Positions 57,706-64,000 of a stretch of 64,000 nucleotides of DNA are shown one piece after another. The translations under genes and the position numbers were made by a program. Source of the DNA: Rachicladosporium sp. CCFEE 5018 (lineage: Eukaryota; Ascomycota; Dothideomycetes; Cladosporiales; Cladosporiaceae); contig KZ111156.1 of assembly GCA_002077045.2 (NCBI GenBank), positions 245,444 to 309,443 of the forward strand. Direction: 5' to 3'. Numbering within the stretch: the first letter of the stretch is position 1; each line of letters begins with the position of its first letter. A model generated the notes under the pieces. The model searched no databases. It had not been told where the DNA came from and worked only from the letters and a program-made list of their open reading frames with translations.

Positions 57706-58945
57706 ATGGCGTTCAGGAAGCGCAATATTCCCCTAGGAAGTCCAAGGGGAGGTGCGCCGCCGGCGGACGATGCGTCTAGGTTCTCGCAAGCACCCGGCAC
57801 GCGATCGTCGCCGTTGACTTCGCATACCACCACCTCAACGGGTACTGCGTCACTGGACGGGCTCCTAGGCGGGCATGTAGGGCTGATACTGGGCTCCAGC
57901 ATACTCATCAGCGAGCATGGCACAACGGACTACGCTGGAGCGTTGCTACGGTACTATGCTGCAGAGGGCATTTTGCAAGGTCACACAGTACATGTGGTCG
58001 GCATGGGCGAGGGCTGGGTGAGGGAATTACCTGGAGTCGCTGAGGCTAGGTATCAGAAGACCGAGGACACTGCACCTGGAGAGGAGCCCGATCTTGCGGC
58101 GCAAGAACGGATGAAGATCGCGTGGCGCTACGAAAGGCTTGGACAGGCCGGCGAAAGAGGTTCGTACATTTGCTGAGGGACTGCGTTCCAGTGTATGGTC
58201 GGCTTAGTGCTGACAGGTAAGTATAGCTCTTCCTGACCGTTCCCTTGGTGCGCTTTCGTCTCAGACTCCGAATGCAAAGCAAGAGATTCCCTTTTGCCAC
58301 ACCTTCGATCTCACGAAGCGGCTTGTCGCGCCCTCACCGCCAGAGATCAATCACATCTCGATCGCAGCGGCATCTAGCGAGCCTTTCTCGCTGATCTTGA
58401 GCAACATTACTCAGCGGCTGGCAAGTGCAGCGAAGGGCACTGTGCATAGACTTGTCATGCCTGCTCTGTTGTCACCAGCTCTGTACCCACCTCACTGCGC
58501 CAGTCCAGAGCATGTAGTGCGTTTCCTACATGGGCTACGTGCACTACTCCGTCAGTACCCTAGCCAGCTCACTGCAATGTTCACTCTACCACTGACACTG
58601 TATCCACGCAACACCGCGTTGGTACGTACGCTGGAGACGCTGGCGGATGGTGTACTGGAAGTGACACCTTTCCCGCACCAGAGCGAAGAAAGTCAGTCTA
58701 CAGGTGATGCGAAGAGTGCGAAACAGGAGCGGCCACAGGGACTTGTGAAAGTGTTGAAGTTGCCTCTCGCTACTGATCGTGGCGAGGGAGGTGCAGGTGC
58801 AGGAAATAGCATTGGCGAAGATCTAGCCTTCACACTGAGTCGCAGGAGATTCGCGATTGCAGAGTTCAGTCTGCCGCCTGTCGAAGGTGACCAAGAAGCA
58901 CAGAAGGAAGCTGGGAAGGTGACTGCCAAGGATGTTGAGTTTTGA
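57706..58945 (+). CDS. ELP4: Elongator complex subunit Elp4 (PAXNEB family)
   Basis: Exons 57706-58159 and 58227-58945, with a 67-nt intron, give 390 aa. The RecA-like fold typical of Elp4 starts with TGTASLDGLLGGHVGLILGSSILISE; as expected there is no functional P-loop. Later blocks MKIAWRYERL, IPFCHTFDLTKRL and HRLVMPALLSPALYP are conserved in the family. Elp4 forms a hexameric ring with Elp5 and Elp6 that supports wobble-uridine modification of tRNAs by Elongator. The acceptor is the tatag at 58226; the nearer ctgacag would hit a stop. Confidence 0.92.
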
Positions 58946-59146
58946 ACGGGATCATTACAATGCTCGAAACGACCGCTTGCTCCTTCTCTAAATGTTCAAC
59001 ACACGGCATTCGCGACTTCCCGACGCCAGCATCGCGCTTGCCGATGTCAAGTGAGACCGACTCCCACATCATAGTTCAAAGGCTGCGTTTTGACCTCCTG
59101 AGTACACAGCGAGCGCCACCATCTTGCACGATGATCCAAGGGTGCG

Positions 59147-59976
59147 ATGGCAATGGCGTCGAGGAAACTCCAGCAGCGTTACAAGGCTTTCTCTCTTCTA
59201 TGTGGTCCAGATGCATGGTGGAAGCTGGCTACAGGTACGCATTCATCGGCGGTATCGCGACTTGGGGATTCGGTACGATCTGACCCTCCTTTCTCACAGA
59301 TGGCACGTCTATCGAATCTTTGCCCGATGAGCTACTGCTTTCGATCGTTGCTCTCGCTGCAACACCTGCTAGTCAAGCAATATTACCGACAGTGCAATTC
59401 GCGCTATTGCGGCGTGGCATAGGTCTGGTCAGCCGTCGCTTTTACAGACTGATCGCGGTGCACTTCTTCATTGGACGTGAATGTCGAATTACAATCTACC
59501 CTAAGAACTACGTTGCAGAGGATCACACATACCCGCAACCCATCACAGGAAGACTTGGTCCGGTCATACGTACCGCACACATGACAGGCGAGTGGACGCG
59601 GTTCGGATCAGCCCGTTCCTTCGCTACCAATCTAAACATCAGGCACGAGCTTGGTCGAGACACGCCTGGCAGCAAGCAGCAGCTCTTGCACGAAGCCGGG
59701 CAGCTTCAGGCACTGCATGAGCTTCTAGTCAGATATCCACACCTGTCCCTCACCAAGGTTGTCTTCTGCATGCTACGTCAATTACCAAGAGCAGCTTCTC
59801 GTATCGAGCGACTGGCTCGCAGTGTGCTCGACGTGGCCGAGTCGGTTGGCCTAGGCTTACAGCAGACGGTCGATTTCGAGGTCGTTGTAGAGATCCGCCA
59901 GTATTTCGAGCTGTTCCTGGAAGAAGCAAGGTTTTACCGGGAGGCAACGTGGACTGTGCGGCACGCCGAGGACTAG
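59147..59976 (+). CDS. F-box-like protein 1, lineage-specific
   Basis: Exons 59147-59234 and 59300-59976, with a 65-nt intron; 254 aa. After a basic N-terminus (MAMASRKLQQRYKAFSLL) comes the F-box-like LPDELLLSIVALAA at the start of exon 2, then a variable mostly helical region. The same layout (a short exon 1, an intron just before the LPxELLL block) recurs in the next gene. F-box proteins recruit substrates to SCF ubiquitin ligases, but binding to Skp1 is inferred from the short motif only. Confidence 0.65.
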
Positions 59977-60281
59977 ACAGTATACCCACCTAGAGGAGAG
60001 TCAGATGTTGCACAAGCGAATCGACCACACTTCGCGTGTTCGCGCATCATCGTCGGTACCGTCCACTCCACCGTGAGACCAAACACGTCGCGATCACAGT
60101 TGAGCTCGATCATCCTGCCATACATTTCATTCACTGTGACAACAGCACGATGACTCTACTAGAATGTGAGAGCTTCTCACCGAATGGAGAAGACCTTTCC
60201 GCATTGTCCTGAGTTTACAACGCCCCACTTGCGTATATTACGTTTTCTCGCTATCATCTACGACACCGTGGCAGCGAAACC
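59977..60281. other. Spacer between F-box-like genes 1 and 2
   Basis: 305 bp with no recognisable feature; it presumably carries the promoter of the next gene. Confidence 0.4.
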
Positions 60282-61171
60282 ATGAAGAGTCTAACAGCTC
60301 AACAGTGGACTCGCAACCACCGCGAAAGGAGAGCGAATGCAGCTGCCCAGGCTGCCCGCAAGACGGCGTCGACGTGAGTGTCACGGCACCATACAGTCCT
60401 TTGATGTGGTCGACTGACGCTGTGTCCTTCATCAGGCTGATCCGTGTCAACGGCTCACTTCTTCTCGGCCTACCAGAAGAGCTACTGCTGAAGATCTTGT
60501 GGCTAGCGACCGTGACACCCGAACCTTGGAAAGATGAGAGCCGCTACGTGCCTGGCCCAGGTCACACCATCGACGAGTACGCCTTCGACAATGTTGAGTT
60601 CTCCGTTCTCAATCTCGGTCTCACTTGTCGTCGCTTCCGAGATCTGCTCCCTGGAGTGCTCTTCACTGCAGACCTCTGCCATGTTGTGCTGCCAAGAGTG
60701 TACCACGTGCACGCTTGCTTCTGGGTACCGAACAAGGAAGTTTGGGAGGAGACGGAGCGGTTGAACAGCGGTCCTCAAGCTACTGCCCTACCGATGTGCC
60801 GCATCCCATGCGAGGAGAAGATCATGGATACACCATACTTCAGGAGACTAGCCGAGCATATCACTATTACGACAGAAATTGACGACCGATATAGTGGCGA
60901 TGAGGGCTCTTTCAATGGTGACTCGATCACCGGTATCCTACGGCCTTGCCAGAGCCTCAAGACAGTCATCGTCCGGCTGTGGAGGGGAAAGGGCTGGCCT
61001 AACTGGGGCTTGGACAATATTGTAAAGAAGGCTAGGGATCTGGCCGTGCGTGCGCTTCGTCATGGGCACCGACCCCTGGAATTGGAGATTTGGGGCTTGA
61101 CGGGTGGCAAGAAGGATCGGGCTGAGAGCATGCAGCTCAGGCGATTGACCCACAAGAAGTTCCAGGTATAG
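60282..61171 (+). CDS. F-box-like protein 2, lineage-specific
   Basis: Exons 60282-60373 and 60436-61171, with a 62-nt intron; 275 aa. Exon 1 encodes a basic MKSLTAQQWTRNHRERRANA start, and splicing brings RVNGSLLLGLPEELLLKILWLA into frame. The unspliced frame from 60305 uses a different, less plausible N-terminus. A second block, LGLTCRRFRDLLPGVLF, is shared with the degraded copy downstream. Function unknown. Confidence 0.68.
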
Positions 61172-61801
61172 CGGCGATGGATGAAGGTATGTTTGGGTTG
61201 AGACATCCGGTATCAGTACGTCAATATGTATACAGGGAGCAAGAGTAAGTGTAAGAGGCGCACCTATGCTAGGCTTCGGCCAAGGTAGTGTCCGGGACGG
61301 CGCATGATGGCTTTGCGAGCGAACGTGATGCCCTCGTGATCATCGGAAAGCAGCCTGAGGGTTGATCGGAGCCGATGAGCTCACTAACGCAGAGGGACGC
61401 AAGGTACCCCTGGAGTAGTTGCCAATCAGTCTCGACAAGTTCTTTGATGTTTAGCCAAGGCGGAGCCATCCTACGCTCGTCTGTATCGTCGCCGCAGTGT
61501 TACTGCACAATATAGTCGCATTTTGCACTACATCTTTTACGCAGTTGCTCGGCGGGCCTATGCAATCTCTCGGCGCAGGACACAGAGGAGGTCCATTCTA
61601 TTGCCACCACTTCAACGCATTGTTACTAGATCATCAACAGCAAAGGCTAGCAAGCTTGCCAGCTGGGTCGCAGACGTCGCGTGCTAAGCGTGGCGGATAT
61701 TGCACAGCATCCCGGTGAATTAGGGTCCCAGTAGGCCTCTCCGACTTCATGTTGCACCGATGCATTCTTGACTTACACCTTATAAATACTGCTCCATTAA
61801 G
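61172..61801. other. Spacer before the degraded F-box-like copy
   Basis: About 630 bp. I looked for a first exon of the third family member and found none that joins convincingly. Confidence 0.4.
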
Positions 61802-62173
61802 AAGGCATCTCTCCTCGGACTGCCCAATGAGCTCCTCCTTATGATTTTGGAGCTAGTTACGGTCACAAGAGTCGTCGAGCGAACTCGAGACACTTCCTGG
61901 GCCGCAAGGGTCAAGTACACGAAGACGGTCTGCCCATTCTTGGAGCTCAACAGCCACATGCTTACCATCGGCCTCACCTGTCATCGCCTGCACGACTTGC
62001 TGCCGAAACTGCTGTTGACGGATCCAGCCTGCAAAGTCACCCTACCCATCATATCCCACCGCCATCTCCCGATGCCATTGAATATCGTCAAACATAAGTG
62101 GCGATTCCCCTGTGGGGTATTCCAGAGGCGTGTCATGGGACAGCACGGCGCAGCTAGGGATGATCAAAGATGA
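61802..62173 (+). pseudogene. F-box-like family member, truncated remnant
   Basis: The frame KASLLGLPNELLLMILELVT at 61802 corresponds to the start of exon 2 in the gene at 60282. IGLTCHRLHDLLPKLLL matches its LGLTCRRFRDLLPGVLF. The similarity fades after about 90 codons and a stop follows at 62173; no first exon was found. I read it as a decayed tandem duplicate, although a shortened functional gene is possible. Confidence 0.6.
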
Positions 62174-62332
62174 CGCGGAAGAGCCTGAGGGTAAAAGAGC
62201 GCTTGGAAGCCCGTCGCTCGGCCGGATGCATGTAATCCAGCTTGGAAGCAATCCGTCCATTGTACCGCCGGCGACCGTGGCAACGCCGCGCGGAATTCAA
62301 CGGTCGATAGCGCTGAAGCAAGCTCGCCATCC

Positions 62333-63448
62333 TCACTTCGCAGCCTTCCCCTTCGCCTCATGCTCCGCCAGCTCCTTGATCATGACCTTCACCAGTCCAG
62401 CATCCGACTCCGCATCCTCATTACCATCCTCGAACCCTGGACTGACACCGATGGCCAAGTACTTCCCATCACCAGAGAAGTCCAGCGCAGCCACCGATGC
62501 ACCTAGCTTAGGGTACTGCTTCACTCTCCGCTTCGTCTGCGCGTCCCAAAACGCAATTACGCCGTCTCCACCACCAGTGGCGAACGTGCCATGCGGCTGA
62601 TTGAATGCGAGTGCATTGACAGGATACACCACATCCACTTCCTGCTCGGTGCCGTCATCCGCAGTCTGTGTGGACGTCTGGCGATGACATTTGAAGGCGT
62701 ATGTATTTGCTGCCTTCTCAGCGTCAAACCATTCCACCGCAACTCTACCTTCAATGCTACTTGTTGCGAAGCCTGTACCGTCAGGCATAGTGGCGACAGC
62801 ACGTGTCATGAACTTCAAGTTACTCTCCCTTGTTTGCCAGGGCGTGATATCGTGTATCTCCACTTCGCCCATGTCCGCATCGCTCGACATTCCTGTGTCC
62901 GCCGTTTGCTCTGTAAGCATCTTCAGCGCTCGCAAGTCGTAGACGCTGACTTTTCTCTCTGCCATGGCGATCACCGCACGTTCTGGAGTGAGGGCGAGGG
63001 CGAAGGGCTTGCCAGGCAGTCGTACACGAAGCAATGAGCGACCCTCAGATATGGCTGCGTTGTGTACGTGTAGTATGCTGTCCCAGCCAGTCGATAGTAC
63101 CAAGCCAAGTCCGTGGCTGTATGAGATCTTGTTGCTGGGTTGCTCGTGATAGCTCAACACGGTCTGCGTTAGGTCCTCCGCTCCGAGATCCACCTTGCGT
63201 ACATCGTGGTCCAGTCCTACGAAGAACAGAGTGTTGTCATCCGCACCCCAGGCAAGGTCCAGTACAGGTGCTCGACATTGTACTCGTTCTAGCAATTTGA
63301 AGCGGGAGGACTCGTTCTCACCCTCCCGGACGTAAACCGATATCGTGCGATCCCATGACGCGACTGCGAGTCTCTGACTTGACGCCGAGAACTGCACGGC
63401 GGAGATAGCGTCGCTGGGCGGCTCATCGAGAACGTAGTCTGCACTCAT
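62333..63448 (-). CDS. BUB3: Mitotic checkpoint WD40 protein Bub3
   Basis: 371 aa, single exon. I place the start at MSADYVLDEPPSDAISAVQF (63448); the frame is open further upstream but without family sequence. Several WD repeats are visible (SSQRLAVASWDRTISVY, SHGLGLVLSTGWDSILHV, HGTFATGGGDGVIAFWD). The Bub3-specific ATSSIEGRVAVEWFD block is intact. Bub3 binds Bub1 and Mad3/BubR1 at kinetochores in the spindle checkpoint. It shares a 262-bp divergent spacer with GPN2. Confidence 0.92.
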   Translation of the reverse strand: MSADYVLDEPPSDAISAVQFSASSQRLAVASWDRTISVYVREGENESSRFKLLERVQCRAPVLDLAWGADDNTLFFVGLDHDVRKVDLGAEDLTQTVLSYHEQPSNKISYSHGLGLVLSTGWDSILHVHNAAISEGRSLLRVRLPGKPFALALTPERAVIAMAERKVSVYDLRALKMLTEQTADTGMSSDADMGEVEIHDITPWQTRESNLKFMTRAVATMPDGTGFATSSIEGRVAVEWFDAEKAANTYAFKCHRQTSTQTADDGTEQEVDVVYPVNALAFNQPHGTFATGGGDGVIAFWDAQTKRRVKQYPKLGASVAALDFSGDGKYLAIGVSPGFEDGNEDAESDAGLVKVMIKELAEHEAKGKAAK

Positions 63449-63710
63449 CGTGAGATGTGGTTTGGTGAAGTGTGGTCCAACCAATTGAGTGAGGTTGTGA
63501 TCGAATGGTAGGGTGAGCAGAAGTCGTGTTGAGAAGCGACGTTGGTGACAAAATGCGTGACTCAATACGTGAGATGCAAACTTGACCATGGAACTAGACC
63601 GCAAGCATAGCAATAATTTGTCCAGCCAGCGAACCGAGTATAAACGATATCGAGCGATATAGGTTGTCGCCGGATTCGAAAACCCCTCAACTCTACCAAA
63701 TGAACAGACG

Positions 63711-64000
63711 ATGAAAGTTGTTCTCCTGCCAGTCGGGCCACCCGGCAGCGGCAAAAGTACACTATGCAATGGCCTACAACAGGTAAGTCGTCAGCCTATC
63801 AGTAAGGCAGTTACTTGCTCACTCTCGATCAGTTCATGACAGCCATCGATCGACCATGTAGCGTTGCCAACATCGATCCAGCCAACGACAACATCCCTTA
63901 CGCTGATGTCGCCGCCTTTGACGTCCGTGATCTGGTCGACGTTGACGAGGTCATGGAGCGCGAGGAGCTCGGTCCCAACGGTGGCGTACTATGGGCGATG
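63711..64000 (+). CDS. GPN2: GPN-loop GTPase 2 (3' end outside window)
   Basis: Exon 1, 63711-63782, encodes MKVVLLPVGPPGSGKSTLCN with the P-loop GPPGSGKST. After a 50-nt intron (63783-63832) the frame continues with VANIDPANDNIPYADVAAFDVRD and the family-defining GPNGG loop, then runs off the window. GPN GTPases act in the cytoplasmic assembly and nuclear import of RNA polymerase II and III. GPN2 over GPN3 is chosen from the GPPGSGKST and NxDPANDxxPY pattern. Confidence 0.88.

Overview
The window is nuclear DNA of a filamentous or yeast-like ascomycete, most likely Pezizomycotina and plausibly a dothideomycete. Genes are dense, sit on both strands, and are interrupted by 49-67 nt introns with GTRNGT-like donors and CTAAC/CTGAC branch sites. 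The gene set is fungal housekeeping: FIG4, PP4/PPH3, NOP53, YPT6, KEI1, DcpS, RKI1, ULA1, IML1, DED1, TRM12, ESF2, ELP4, BUB3 and GPN2. No prokaryotic, viral or organellar sequence was recognised.

Layout. 1-9.7 kb: FIG4 (5' end outside the window), PPH3, a flavoprotein dehydrogenase, NOP53 and YPT6. 9.9-11.4 kb: KEI1 and the first codons of a DcpS gene, ending at a 100-N gap. 11.5-26.1 kb ('copy Y') and 26.2-41.6 kb ('copy Z') are two diverged copies of one ~14.6 kb segment. Each runs KEI1, DcpS, a coiled-coil protein, peroxisomal D-amino-acid oxidase, an OTU protease, ribose-5-phosphate isomerase, ULA1, an Ecm4-type glutathione transferase and the C-terminal part of IML1. Each copy is bounded by 100-N gaps and both begin at the same base. 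The preceding contig (9,958-11,367, 'X') already contains that starting stretch, and X resembles Z more than Y. This is what a scaffold looks like when two haplotypes or homeologs are laid end to end, so a true tandem duplication is not proven. A hybrid or diploid black yeast would fit, but the species cannot be fixed from this sequence.

41.7-48.8 kb is a patchwork. After the third gap come a 5'-truncated DED1 with a 1-nt frameshift, the first third of a secreted GH3 glycosidase, and the middle of a fungal transcription factor that lacks both ends. The factor is fused in frame to the N-terminal ~380 codons of IML1. The C-terminal part of IML1 lies on the other side, at 39.3-41.6 kb, in the same orientation. 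IML1 (the GATOR1/SEACIT subunit that restrains TORC1) is therefore split around a foreign ~6 kb block. This is the most unusual structure in the window; it could be a real rearrangement or a chimeric contig.

49-64 kb is ordinary: an Ssp120-like EF-hand protein, a tiny two-helix membrane protein, TRM12, ESF2, a peroxisomal-type PlsB acyltransferase, a membrane protein of unknown function, ELP4, a tandem family of F-box-like proteins (two intact, one degraded), BUB3, and GPN2 running off the end.

I found no clear novel defence, mobile or biosynthetic system. The value of the window lies in the rearranged IML1 locus, the mosaic divergence between copies Y and Z, and the fast-evolving coiled-coil gene that carries a stop codon in one copy.
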